A stretch of DNA of 64,000 bases, taken from positions 1 to 64,000 of the forward strand of contig NZ_WMBT01000007.1 of the NCBI RefSeq assembly GCF_009708075.1, written 5' to 3'. Made by a program: the position numbers and the translations under genes. Under the pieces are notes generated by a model. It worked only from the letters and a program-made list of their open reading frames with translations. It made no database searches and was not told where the DNA came from. Of the stretch, positions 34,632 through 42,078 are shown one piece after another; position 1 is the stretch's first letter; each line of letters begins with the position of its first letter. This DNA comes from Paracoccus lichenicola. Its GTDB lineage: Bacteria > Pseudomonadota > Alphaproteobacteria > Rhodobacterales > Rhodobacteraceae.

Positions 34632-35302
34632 CCGCCTGCCAGCAGATAGCCGAAGCCGCGCCGCGTCTCGATCACGCCCGGTCCCAGCTTGCGGCGCAGC
34701 CGCGCCACCAGGGCCTCCAGGGCGTTCTGCTCGCGCCCGTCGTCGTCGCCGTGCAGATGCTCCAGCAGTTCATGGGGCGGCACGGGGCGGTCGCGGTTCA
34801 GCGCCAGATAGGCCAGGCAGCGGAATTCCAGCGGCGTCAGCGCGACGGGGCGGCCGTGCAGCGTGGCCGTCTGGCGCGTCAGGTCCAAGGCCAGCGCGCC
34901 CGCCACCTCGACCGGCGCGGCGCGACCCGCGGCGCGGCGCACCAGGGCGCGGACGCGGGCCGCCAGCTCTTCGGGGCGGAAGGGCTTGGGCAGGTAATCG
35001 TCGGCACCCGCGTCGATGCCCTCGACCCGCTCGATCCAGGTGCCGCGCGCGCTGAGGATCAGGACCGGGGTGGTCACGCCCTCGGCCCGCCAGCGTTTCA
35101 GGACCGCCAGCCCGTCCATTTTCGGCAGGCCCAGGTCCAGCACGATGGCCCCGTAATCCTCGGTGCCGCCCTTGAACCAGGCGGTTTCGCCGTCGGTGGC
35201 CAGGTCGCTGCGAAAGCCCAGGGCGTCCAGGGTGGCCGTCAGGTCGGCGGCGATGCGGGGGTCGTCCTCGACGATCAGGACGCGCATGGGCAGGACGCGC
35301 AT
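34628..35302 (-). CDS. OmpR/PhoP-family response regulator
   Basis: 224 residues. Receiver domain with VLIVEDDPRIAADL, phosphorylated Asp in IVLDLGLPKMDGL, and the K of PKPFRPEEL. A winged-helix DNA-binding domain follows (LTPLEFRCLAYLAL, ALEALVARLRRKLG, RRGFGYLLAGG). The start at 35302 has GAAGG 6 nt upstream and lies 9 bp after the PepSY stop. A 15-bp tandem duplication provides a second in-frame ATG at 35287, so the first five residues (MRVLP) are repeated. It probably binds the direct repeats at 35686-35704. Confidence 0.9.
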   Translation of the reverse strand: MRVLPMRVLIVEDDPRIAADLTATLDALGFRSDLATDGETAWFKGGTEDYGAIVLDLGLPKMDGLAVLKRWRAEGVTTPVLILSARGTWIERVEGIDAGADDYLPKPFRPEELAARVRALVRRAAGRAAPVEVAGALALDLTRQTATLHGRPVALTPLEFRCLAYLALNRDRPVPPHELLEHLHGDDDGREQNALEALVARLRRKLGPGVIETRRGFGYLLAGG

Positions 35303-35305
35303 GGG
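35276..35305. repeat. 15-bp perfect tandem duplication at a start codon
   Basis: The unit CAGGACGCGCATGGG occurs twice, at 35276-35290 and 35291-35305. It duplicates the start codon of the response regulator in frame. Only the outer ATG retains the ribosome binding site. Confidence 0.9.
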
Positions 35306-35311
35306 GTGCCT

Positions 35312-35662
35312 TCAGTCATCGTCCTCGGGGTCCTCGTCGCTGACCTCGGTGATCTCGCCCGTGCGGGCGTCCATGTCCACCTCGATCAGCCGTCCTTCGG
35401 GGGTCAGCATCTCGAATTCGTATTCCTCGATGCGCCCGGCGGGATCAAGGTCGATCTCGATGTCCAGCACCTCGCCGGGATGGGCGGCCAGAAGGCGCGG
35501 CATCAGCGCGGACAAGGGCAGGATCTCGCCGCGCGCCACCGCCGCCAGCGCCAGGTCGCTGTCGGCGTCGATCTCGGAGGCGTCGCGCGCGGGCCGGTCC
35601 TGCGCCCAGGGGGCCGGACCGGACGCGATCAGCAGGACAAGGGCGAGGATCGGGATGCGCAT
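35312..35662 (-). CDS. Exported PepSY-domain protein
   Basis: 116 residues with an N-terminal signal peptide (MRIPILALVLLIASGPAPWA). The rest is one PepSY-like domain with the acidic pattern VLDIEIDLDPAGRIEEYEFE and RLIEVDMDARTGEITEV, ending in a Asp/Glu-rich tail. Such proteins often sit next to PhoPQ-like systems and may modulate the sensor in the periplasm. ATG 35662 is used; Met four codons upstream is possible. It is the first gene of the minus-strand TCS operon, 9 bp before the regulator. Confidence 0.75.
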   Translation of the reverse strand: MRIPILALVLLIASGPAPWAQDRPARDASEIDADSDLALAAVARGEILPLSALMPRLLAAHPGEVLDIEIDLDPAGRIEEYEFEMLTPEGRLIEVDMDARTGEITEVSDEDPEDDD

Positions 35663-35685
35663 GGGGTCCATCCTGGCGCAAGCCG

Positions 35686-35704
35686 CCTGACAATTGCCTG
35701 ACAA
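35686..35704. promoter_or_regulatory. Direct repeats, likely response-regulator operator
   Basis: Two copies of CCTGACAA, at 35686-35693 and 35697-35704, are spaced 11 bp apart, one helical turn. This arrangement is typical of OmpR/PhoP-type regulators. They lie between the divergent PepSY genes, one operon of which encodes such a regulator, so autoregulation and control of the RTX gene are plausible. Confidence 0.5.
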
Positions 35705-35788
35705 GGCCGGTCAGCGCCGCATCAGGCGGGATGTGCGACAAGTGATTCGTCCCGGCGGCCCCACGGCAGCCCAGCAAAGGAGCGACGC

Positions 35789-36034
35789 ATGAAGCCACTG
35801 ATCCCCGTTCTTGTCCTGGCCCTCGGTCCCGTCGGCCCTGCCCTGGCGCAGGACGCGGCGCGGCCCTTGTCGGCGATCATCGCGGACCTTGAGGCGCAGG
35901 GCTATCGCATCGCCGACATCGACGTGGACCGCGCGTCCATCGACGTGGACGCCACGGCGCCGGACGGACGGCGCGTGGATCTGCGCGTCGATTCCGGCTC
36001 GGGGGCGATCCTTGCCGAAACCCGCGACGACTGA
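35789..36034 (+). CDS. Second exported PepSY-domain protein
   Basis: 81 residues. The signal peptide is MKPLIPVLVLALGPVGPALA. The mature part (RPLSAIIADLEAQGYRIADI, DVDRASIDVDATAPDGRRVD) is a small PepSY domain. It follows a GGAG site at the divergent promoter and is probably cotranscribed with the RTX gene 28 bp downstream. It resembles the PepSY protein at 35312-35662, so the pair surrounds the direct-repeat operator. Confidence 0.75.
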   Translation: MKPLIPVLVLALGPVGPALAQDAARPLSAIIADLEAQGYRIADIDVDRASIDVDATAPDGRRVDLRVDSGSGAILAETRDD

Positions 36035-36062
36035 CACCGAAACCTGACGAAAGGATGAAGAC

Positions 36063-36671
36063 ATGCCCATTTTCCGTGGCACCAACGGCATCAACACCCT
36101 GAACGGATCCGGCCTGGCGGACCGGCTGTTCGGCCTGGGCGGCAACGACCTGCTGTATGGCCGGGCCGGCAACGACGATCTTGAAGGCGGCGACGGCAAC
36201 GACCGCCTGTGGGGCGGCATCGGCCATGACGAGCTGGAAGGCGGCAGCGGCAACGACTGGCTGTACGGCGAATCCGGCAACGACGAGCTTGAAGGGGGCC
36301 GTGGCAACGACCGCCTGTGGGGCGGCATCGGCAACGACGACCTCGAGGGCGGCACGGGCAACGACGTGCTGTCGGGCGGCGAGGGCCGCGATCACCTGGA
36401 AGGCGGGGCGGGCAACGACATCCTGGCCGGCGGCCTGGGGGCCGACGTGTTCGAGTTCGAACGGGGCGACGGCCGCGACCGCATCACCGATTTCCAGAAC
36501 GGCATCGACCGCATCGAGCTGGACGACTTCGGCAGCGCCCAGGTGCGCCAGATCATCGCGGGCGCCCGGCAGGACGGCGCCGACCTGGTGCTGACCCTGT
36601 CGCCGGGCACCACGGTGGTGCTGGAGGATTTCCAGAAGGCCGACCTGGGCTTTTCGGATTTCAGCTTCTAG
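36063..36671 (+). CDS. Small RTX calcium-binding protein
   Basis: 202 residues made almost entirely of RTX nonapeptides: from about residue 15 to 130 there are repeats such as GGNDLLYGRAGND and GGIGNDDLEGGTGND. The last 70 residues form the serralysin-like end (DRITDFQNGIDRIELDDFG, and the terminal FSDFSF with a hydrophobic end, typical of type I secretion signals). No catalytic domain. It is 28 bp after the PepSY gene with AAAGGATGAAGAC before the ATG. The small size suggests a calcium-buffering or surface layer role. Confidence 0.85.
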   Translation: MPIFRGTNGINTLNGSGLADRLFGLGGNDLLYGRAGNDDLEGGDGNDRLWGGIGHDELEGGSGNDWLYGESGNDELEGGRGNDRLWGGIGNDDLEGGTGNDVLSGGEGRDHLEGGAGNDILAGGLGADVFEFERGDGRDRITDFQNGIDRIELDDFGSAQVRQIIAGARQDGADLVLTLSPGTTVVLEDFQKADLGFSDFSF

Positions 36672-36687
36672 GAACGCCGATCAGGGC

Positions 36688-36709
36688 GGAAAGGCGGCTG
36701 CGCCTTTCC
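36688..36709 (+). terminator. First stem-loop after the RTX gene
   Basis: A perfect 9-bp stem, GGAAAGGCG and CGCCTTTCC, with a 4-nt loop (GCTG), just 17 bp after the RTX stop. The following tract has few T residues, so on its own it is a weak terminator. Confidence 0.5.
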
Positions 36710-36714
36710 TTGCC

Positions 36715-36746
36715 GGGCAGGGACCATGCAGGGTCCCTGCCCTTTT
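36715..36746 (+). terminator. Rho-independent terminator before repA
   Basis: A perfect 11-bp stem (GGGCAGGGACC and GGTCCCTGCCC) with a 6-nt loop and a TTTT tail. It ends the PepSY/RTX transcript and separates it from the replication genes. Confidence 0.8.
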
Positions 36747-36895
36747 CGTTGCGCGTGGCCCGCCGCCAAGGAAAAGGCCGCCGGAAAAGACCCTTGCCAG
36801 AATCGCAAAACACCACAATAAATTACGCAGGAAACTGAATATGACGGCTTGAAGCGTAACCACGCCAGGGCCGACCGGCACGAGAGGATGGCAGC

Positions 36896-38089
36896 ATGGG
36901 CATTATGCAGCCGAAGACACGCATCGACAAGCTGGTGGGCGCCCATGCCGCGGCCTTGTCCGAGCGGCTCCATGCGCATCGCGAACAGCTTTTTCCCCCC
37001 GACGCCCGGCGGGAACTGCGCAAGTTCACCTCGGGCGAGGTGGCGGACCTGCTGGGCGTGAAGGACGCCTATCTGCGCAAGCTGGACCTGGAGGGCAAGG
37101 GTCCCTCGCCCGAGACGCGGGCCGGGGGGCGGCGCTATTACACGCCCGCCGACATCCAGGCGCTGCGCGAAGTCCTTGAAAAGGGGACGAAAACGCCCGG
37201 CACCTATCTGCCGGGGCGGCGCGGGCAGGATCATCTTCAGGTCATCACGGTGATCAATTTCAAGGGCGGCTCGGGCAAGACCACCACCGCCGCCCATCTG
37301 GCGCAGAAGCTGGCGCTGGACGGATACCGGGTGCTGGCCATCGACCTCGATCCGCAGGCCAGCCTGTCGGCCCTGCACGGGGTGCAGCCCGAACTGGACC
37401 TGCCCGATGGCGGGACCATCTATGATTCGATCCGGTATGACGATCCGGTGCCGCTGCGCAGCGTGATCCAGCACACCTATTTCACAAATCTCGACCTGAT
37501 TCCCGGCAACCTGGACCTGATGGAATTCGAACACGCAACACCCATGGCGTTGCGCGAACGGTCGGGCAACTATTTCTTTACCAGGATCGGCGATGTTCTG
37601 GCCGAGGTCGAGGACGACTACGACGTGATCGTGATCGACTGTCCGCCGCAGCTGGGATTCCTGACCATGTCCGCCCTGTCGGCGGCGACTGCCATTCTTG
37701 TCACCGTGCATCCGCAGATGCTGGACGTGATGTCGATGTGCCAGTTCCTGCTGATGACATCGAACCTGCTGGCGGTCGTCGCCGATGCCGGGGGCAACAT
37801 GGACTATGACTGGATGCGCTATGTCGTGACGCGCTATGAACCCGGCGACGGGCCGCAGAACCAGATGGTCAGCTTCATGCGGTCCATGTTCGGCGACCAT
37901 GTCCTGAACCACCCGGTGCTGAAATCCACCGCCATCTCGGACGCGGGGATCACCAAGCAGACGCTGTACGAGGTCGAAAAGTCCCAGTTCACGCGCGCCA
38001 CCTATGAACGCGCGATGGAAAGCCTGAATGCCGTCAACGGCGAGATCGAGGGGCTGATACAGGCGGCCTGGGGCCGCAAGGGGGTGTGA
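36896..38089 (+). CDS. repA: Plasmid partition ATPase RepA
   Basis: 397 residues, a ParA-type ATPase of repABC replicons. An N-terminal helix-turn-helix (FTSGEVADLLGVKDAYLRKL) allows DNA binding and autorepression. Deviant Walker A (FKGGSGKTTT, residues 122-131), ATPase motif DLDPQASLSALHG, and Walker B in VIVIDCPPQLGF. With RepB and the parS-like sites it segregates the replicon. The TGA overlaps the ATG of repB. A promoter may lie in the AT-rich stretch at 36790-36840 (TTGCCA with TAAATT), not proven. Confidence 0.95.
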   Translation: MGIMQPKTRIDKLVGAHAAALSERLHAHREQLFPPDARRELRKFTSGEVADLLGVKDAYLRKLDLEGKGPSPETRAGGRRYYTPADIQALREVLEKGTKTPGTYLPGRRGQDHLQVITVINFKGGSGKTTTAAHLAQKLALDGYRVLAIDLDPQASLSALHGVQPELDLPDGGTIYDSIRYDDPVPLRSVIQHTYFTNLDLIPGNLDLMEFEHATPMALRERSGNYFFTRIGDVLAEVEDDYDVIVIDCPPQLGFLTMSALSAATAILVTVHPQMLDVMSMCQFLLMTSNLLAVVADAGGNMDYDWMRYVVTRYEPGDGPQNQMVSFMRSMFGDHVLNHPVLKSTAISDAGITKQTLYEVEKSQFTRATYERAMESLNAVNGEIEGLIQAAWGRKGV

Positions 38090-38994
38090 TGGCACGCAAG
38101 GATCTGCTCAAGAACCTGATGGCGGCGCCGCCGGGCGACGAACCCCGCCCCCCCCTGCCCCGGTCCGAGCGCGGCGCCATCGGCGCGGTGTCCAAATCCA
38201 TCAGCGAGCTGAAGAACCGCGCCATCATCGAGGTTCCGGCCGACCTGATCGACCATGCGGGCCTGGACGACCGGCTGGACGAGGACCCCCAGGGGATCGA
38301 GGCGCTGATGGCCTCGATCAAGGATTACGGCCAGCAGGTGCCGGTGCTGCTGCGCCATTCGCCCAACGCCGAGGGGCGCTATGACGTGGTCTTCGGCCGC
38401 CGCCGGGTCGCGGCGATGCGCAGGCTGGGCCTGCCGGTCAAGGCGATGGTCCGCAGCCTGAACGACCGCGAGCTGGTGGTGGCGCAGGGCCAGGAAAACT
38501 CGGCCCGCAAGGACCTGAGCTTCATCGAGAAGGCCAACTTTGCCCGGCAGATGGTCGCGGCGGGCTATGAACGCAGGTTGATCTGCGATGCGCTGTCGAT
38601 CGACAAGACGGTGATCTCGCGCATGTTGTCGGTGATCGACGCGCTGCCGGACGCGCTGATCCGGGCGATCGGCGCCGCCCCCTCGGCGGGCCGGGACCGC
38701 TGGCTGGCCCTGGCGCAAAAGGCCGAGGGGCGCAAGGTCGAGGATCTGGTGCCCCTGGCGCAGGGCGCCGACTCGGACGCGCGCTTCGCGGCCGTCCTGG
38801 CGGCGGTCAGCGCCCCCCCTGCGCGTCCGGCGTCCCGGCCCTTGCTGGCCGCCGACGGCAGGACACTGGGCCAGGTCCGCCGGGGCAGGACGAAAACGGT
38901 GATCGAGCTTGAGGCCGGGGACCCCGCCTTTGCGGACTGGCTGGCCGATCACATGGCAGAGGTTCACCGTGATTGGCTGAAAAGCCGCCAGTGA
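38089..38994 (+). CDS. repB: Plasmid partition protein RepB
   Basis: 301 residues, the ParB-type centromere-binding partner of RepA. The ParB/Srx domain shows in LMASIKDYGQQVPVLLRHSP, YDVVFGRRRVAAMRRLGLPV and AQGQENSARKDLSFIEKANFA. A central helix-turn-helix follows (ICDALSIDKTVISRMLSVID). It would bind the GTTGACAGCTGTCAAC sites at 39114 and 40309. ATG 38089 gives a one-base overlap with repA; a GTG at 38086 is an alternative. Confidence 0.95.
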   Translation: MARKDLLKNLMAAPPGDEPRPPLPRSERGAIGAVSKSISELKNRAIIEVPADLIDHAGLDDRLDEDPQGIEALMASIKDYGQQVPVLLRHSPNAEGRYDVVFGRRRVAAMRRLGLPVKAMVRSLNDRELVVAQGQENSARKDLSFIEKANFARQMVAAGYERRLICDALSIDKTVISRMLSVIDALPDALIRAIGAAPSAGRDRWLALAQKAEGRKVEDLVPLAQGADSDARFAAVLAAVSAPPARPASRPLLAADGRTLGQVRRGRTKTVIELEAGDPAFADWLADHMAEVHRDWLKSRQ

Positions 38995-39041
38995 CGGGCG
39001 TTCAACACCGAAACCAACCAAGGAGGCACAGGACGGCAAAA

Positions 39042-39093
39042 GAAAAGCCCCCCAGGACATGACATCCCAAAGGGCCGTTCTCTCGATCTAGCA
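39042..39093 (-). ncRNA. Counter-transcribed antisense RNA of repABC (incompatibility RNA)
   Basis: In repABC plasmids a small antisense RNA between repB and repC lowers repC expression. A minus-strand transcript of about 52 nt fits here: promoter elements at 39099-39128 and a rho-independent terminator. The terminator is an 11-bp hairpin with G-U pairs (39047-39075, 7-nt loop) followed by a U-rich tail at 39041-39046. Start and end are estimates from these signals. Confidence 0.75.
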
Positions 39094-39098
39094 CCTCG

Positions 39099-39128
39099 AA
39101 GATAGCGGCTAAAGTTGACAGCTGTCAA
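39099..39128 (-). promoter_or_regulatory. Promoter of the antisense RNA
   Basis: On the minus strand a perfect -35 box TTGACA (39123-39128) and a -10 box TATCTT (39099-39104) are 18 bp apart. The -35 box is part of the 16-bp palindrome at 39114-39129, so a protein bound there would be expected to block this promoter. Confidence 0.65.
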
Positions 39129-39129
39129 C
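39114..39129. promoter_or_regulatory. parS-like palindrome, copy 1
   Basis: GTTGACAGCTGTCAAC is a perfect 16-bp palindrome that fits the repABC centromere consensus GTTNNCNGCNGNNAAC. It lies between repB and repC. Confidence 0.8.
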
Positions 39130-39176
39130 ACCGTCGGTTCCGGCGAAGGCAATTCCTTTGCCTTGTGAGATCACGA

Positions 39177-40307
39177 ATGAGGCATATTTCCACGACGCCG
39201 TCCGGGCGGCGGTCGCCTGCGGCTGGCCTGCTGGCCGGCCAAGCCCTGGCGGCGGGCACCGTTTCGGTCCCTGCCGGCACCGACAAATGGACGATCCTGC
39301 AAGACCTGACCGAAGGGCGCGAAGCCTTTGGCCTGACGGACCGCAACCTGTCGGTGCTGTCGGCGCTGCTGTCCTTTCATCCGGCGCGCGACCTGGCGGA
39401 CGGCGCCCTGACGGTGTTTCCGTCGAATTCCAGCCTGTCCGCCCGGCTGCACGGAATGCCGGAAAGCACGCTGCGGCGCCACCTTGCGGCCCTGGTAGAG
39501 GCAGGATTGATCCGCCGCCAGGACAGTCCGAACGGCAAGCGATACGCGACCCGCGACGGGCGGGGCCGGATTGACCGGGTGTTCGGCTTCGACCTTGGCC
39601 CGCTGCTGCGTCGGGTGGCCGAGATCCGGGAGGCGGCGGAGGCCGCCCGCGAGACGGCGCGCCTGATGCGCCGGGCGCGGCAAACCGTGGTCCTGCTGCT
39701 GCGCGACATCGCCAGCCGGCCCGGCATGGACCAGCCCCCCGCCGAAGCGACCGCGCCCCGCCACGCCAGATTGGCCGAGCTGCGGCTGCGGCTGCGGCGC
39801 AAGCTGGGGCTTGCGGACCTGTCCGCCCTGGAAGCGGCCCTGCGGCAGGTGCTGGCCGAAACCGGCGCGGCCGAGGAAAGATCGCCCGGAATGAGCGGCA
39901 ATGACGCCCGAAATGAGCGGCACCAACATAATGCAGACTCTGATCATCCTGAATCTGAATTGGCCATGAAGCAGGAAGACGGGGACAAACTGCCGTTGCC
40001 CATCGTGCTGAAAGCGGCGCCCGACATCAGCCAATACGCCGCGGAACCGCTGCGCGACTGGAAGGACCTGACCCGCCTGGCAGAGTTCGTGCGCCCGATG
40101 ATGGGCATCACCGCCGAAACCTGGCTGTCGGCGCGGCAAAGCCTTGGGGACAGGACCGCAAGCATCACGCTGGCCTGCATCCTGCAACGCTTCACCCGGA
40201 TCCGGAACCCGGGGGCCTATCTGCGCCGACTGTCGCTGACCCCGGATTTTCGCCCGGGACCCATGGTCATGGCGCTTCTGCGCGGCGCCGGGATGGCAAG
40301 GGGATGA
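39177..40307 (+). CDS. repC: Replication initiator RepC
   Basis: 376 residues from ATG 39177. The N-terminus RHISTTPSGRRSPAAGLLAG matches the usual TTPxGRR start of RepC. The winged-helix DNA-binding block follows (LTDRNLSVLSALLSF, SNSSLSARLHGMPESTLRRH, LAALVEAGLIRRQDSPNGKR). The C-terminal part (AEFVRPMMGITAETW, ASITLACILQRFTRIRNPGA) is also conserved in RepC. A GTG at 39165 would extend it by 4 residues. Expression is expected to be limited by the antisense RNA in its leader. Confidence 0.95.
   Translation: MRHISTTPSGRRSPAAGLLAGQALAAGTVSVPAGTDKWTILQDLTEGREAFGLTDRNLSVLSALLSFHPARDLADGALTVFPSNSSLSARLHGMPESTLRRHLAALVEAGLIRRQDSPNGKRYATRDGRGRIDRVFGFDLGPLLRRVAEIREAAEAARETARLMRRARQTVVLLLRDIASRPGMDQPPAEATAPRHARLAELRLRLRRKLGLADLSALEAALRQVLAETGAAEERSPGMSGNDARNERHQHNADSDHPESELAMKQEDGDKLPLPIVLKAAPDISQYAAEPLRDWKDLTRLAEFVRPMMGITAETWLSARQSLGDRTASITLACILQRFTRIRNPGAYLRRLSLTPDFRPGPMVMALLRGAGMARG
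39880..39990. other. Likely replication origin region inside repC
   Basis: In repABC replicons the origin is within repC. Here the part coding for the linker is AT-richer than the rest of the gene and has repeated GAATGAGCGGCA and GAAATGAGCGGCAC units at about 39887-39925. The limits are approximate. Confidence 0.4.
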
Positions 40308-40308
40308 A

Positions 40309-40324
40309 GTTGACAGCTGTCAAC
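40309..40324. promoter_or_regulatory. parS-like palindrome, copy 2
   Basis: An exact second copy of GTTGACAGCTGTCAAC, starting 2 bp after the repC stop codon. It is in the position where repABC plasmids often carry a centromere. Confidence 0.85.
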
Positions 40325-40569
40325 CGCGCGGCGGGGCAGGGGAGTCGTTGGGAAACACGGCGGGTGGAGACCGCGTGATGCAGGTAGTGGTTGGCGGACT
40401 GTTCATGCCTTGGAACAAAAGGGTGCAGGGCAGTCGGATGGGCTGATTGTGTGGGTGTGGTAGTCGATTCGCCTATATGCCCAGGAATTTTGAGCCGATG
40501 AACCACATTTCTATCCCGAGGCTCCATCAAAGGCCTATTCCTCATACAGCCCTGCACGCTTTCGTCACG

Positions 40570-40595
40570 AAAGCCCAGGCGACATGAGCCTGGCC
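40570..40595 (-). terminator. Possible terminator of the nos operon
   Basis: On the minus strand an 8-bp stem with one mismatch (40573-40580 with 40588-40595, 7-nt loop) is followed by TTT. It lies 20 bp after the nosX stop. The T-tract is short, so the call is moderate. The remaining sequence between 40325 and 40614 holds no gene. Confidence 0.4.
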
Positions 40596-40614
40596 CCACC
40601 AAGGCGCGCCTGTT

Positions 40615-41511
40615 TCAGGCGGGACGCGCGTTCTCCAGCCGGGCCGCGGGGAAGGCGGCGATGAGGGCCTCCAGCGCGGCGCGGTCGGGGGTCAGGCAGG
40701 CGGCGGTGGACAGGGCATCGGCCAGCGCCGCGCTTGGGGCCGACACCGACACGGAGGCCCAGGGCGAGGTCGCCGGCCCTCCGGTGCGCGGATCGAGGAT
40801 ATGCCCGTCCCGCCCGCTCGCGTCAAAGCACGTCCCGCGCGGGGCCGAGGTCGCCAGCGCGCGGGACGACAGGGCCACGCGGCCGCCGCCGTCGATGCGC
40901 ACCGGCCAGGGACGGACGCCCAGGGCGCGCATCTCTCCGGTGTCGATCAGGATGTCGGTCAATCCTTCGGCCTCCAGCAGCGCCGCCACGCGGTCGGCGA
41001 CATGGCCCTGGCCGATGCCGTTCAGCGTCAGCGCCATGCCGGGGCGCAGGGTGATGGCCTGCGGCGACAGGGCCACGTCGCTCCACCCCCCATGCGCCAG
41101 CGCGGCGCGGCGTTCGGCGGGCGTGGGGCGGCAATTCTGCACCGCAGCCTCGGCCCACAGCGCCCACAAGGGTTGCAACGTCACGTCGAAGGCCCCGCCG
41201 CTGGCGCGATGCACGGCGCCTGACAGCGACAGGCAGTCCAGCAGCTCGAAAGGGGGCGTGTCCAGCCGGCCCGTGCGGTTCAGCCGCGACAGGGCGCTGT
41301 CCGCGCGATACAGCGACAGGATGTCCTCCAGCCGGTCGATCTCGGCCAGGCAGCGGGCGGTGATCGCGGGGGCGTCCGGGTGGTCCAACCGGATCGAGGC
41401 GCGCGCGCCAAGCGCCTGGCCGGTCCAGTGGCGGGGCGCGGCCCGAAGCGCGCCGGGCAGGCAGGCGGCGGTGGCCGAGATGGTCAGGAAACGGCGGCGG
41501 GTCAGGGGCAT
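40615..41511 (-). CDS. nosX: NosX, ApbE-type FAD:protein FMN transferase
   Basis: 298 residues. A Tat signal is visible (MPLTRRRFLTISATAAC) with the cleavage region near residue 25. The ApbE fold has ALGARASIRL, FDVTLQPLWALWAEA, the LTLNGIGQGHVADRVA block and TDILIDTGEMRALG. NosX supplies the FMN that is covalently bound to NosR. It is the last gene of the nos operon; its start lies 3 bp after the nosL stop codon. Confidence 0.9.
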   Translation of the reverse strand: MPLTRRRFLTISATAACLPGALRAAPRHWTGQALGARASIRLDHPDAPAITARCLAEIDRLEDILSLYRADSALSRLNRTGRLDTPPFELLDCLSLSGAVHRASGGAFDVTLQPLWALWAEAAVQNCRPTPAERRAALAHGGWSDVALSPQAITLRPGMALTLNGIGQGHVADRVAALLEAEGLTDILIDTGEMRALGVRPWPVRIDGGGRVALSSRALATSAPRGTCFDASGRDGHILDPRTGGPATSPWASVSVSAPSAALADALSTAACLTPDRAALEALIAAFPAARLENARPA

Positions 41512-41514
41512 GGC

Positions 41515-42078
41515 TTATCCCTCGGGGCGCGACAAGGCGCGCAGGCGGTTCTCAAAATCGGCGTCCGGGGTGTCGGGCGCGGTCTCCTCGGGCGTCAGGA
41601 CCAGGTCGTCGGGGATCTCGGACAGGCGCATCACGGTGCCGCCTTCCCGGGCGGCAAAGGCGTCCGCCGCAGCGCGGGTGCCGAAGGGCACGGCCTCGGG
41701 CGCGCCCATGCCGCCTTCCCGCGCCGATCCCAGGACGAAGAAGGCGTCGTCCGCGTCGATCCAGTTGCCTCGGCCCGGAACCTCCCACGTGGCCCCATTC
41801 GCGGCCATGTCGTTGACTTGCATGGCTAAAATCGGGTGGCTTTGTTCGGGCAGGCGCCCGTAGGCGATGGCGTCGCGGACCTGGCTGAAGAACAGGGGCG
41901 TGCCCGGCATCCCCTCCAGATGCACCTGCGCCTTGGGACCGGGATGTTCCAGCAGGTTCATCTGGCAGAAATGGCCCAGCGTCTCGGCGGTCAGTTCGAC
42001 GGGCGTGATGTCCTGGGCGGCCTCCTGCTTGCAGGCGGCGAGGGTCAGGCACAGGGCCAGGATCAGGATGCGATTCAT
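41515..42078 (-). CDS. nosL: NosL, copper chaperone lipoprotein
   Basis: 187 residues. Lipoprotein signal: ILALCLTLAAC with the lipobox Cys at residue 16. The copper-binding motif is in GHFCQMNLLEHPGPKAQ. It brings Cu(I) to NosZ in the periplasm. Start and stop overlap or adjoin nosY and nosX. Confidence 0.9.
   Translation of the reverse strand: MNRILILALCLTLAACKQEAAQDITPVELTAETLGHFCQMNLLEHPGPKAQVHLEGMPGTPLFFSQVRDAIAYGRLPEQSHPILAMQVNDMAANGATWEVPGRGNWIDADDAFFVLGSAREGGMGAPEAVPFGTRAAADAFAAREGGTVMRLSEIPDDLVLTPEETAPDTPDADFENRLRALSRPEG

Noticed and set aside
40267..40602. Minus-strand open frame of 111 codons after repC
   Set aside because: It overlaps the end of repC and the second parS-like palindrome and has no recognisable protein features.
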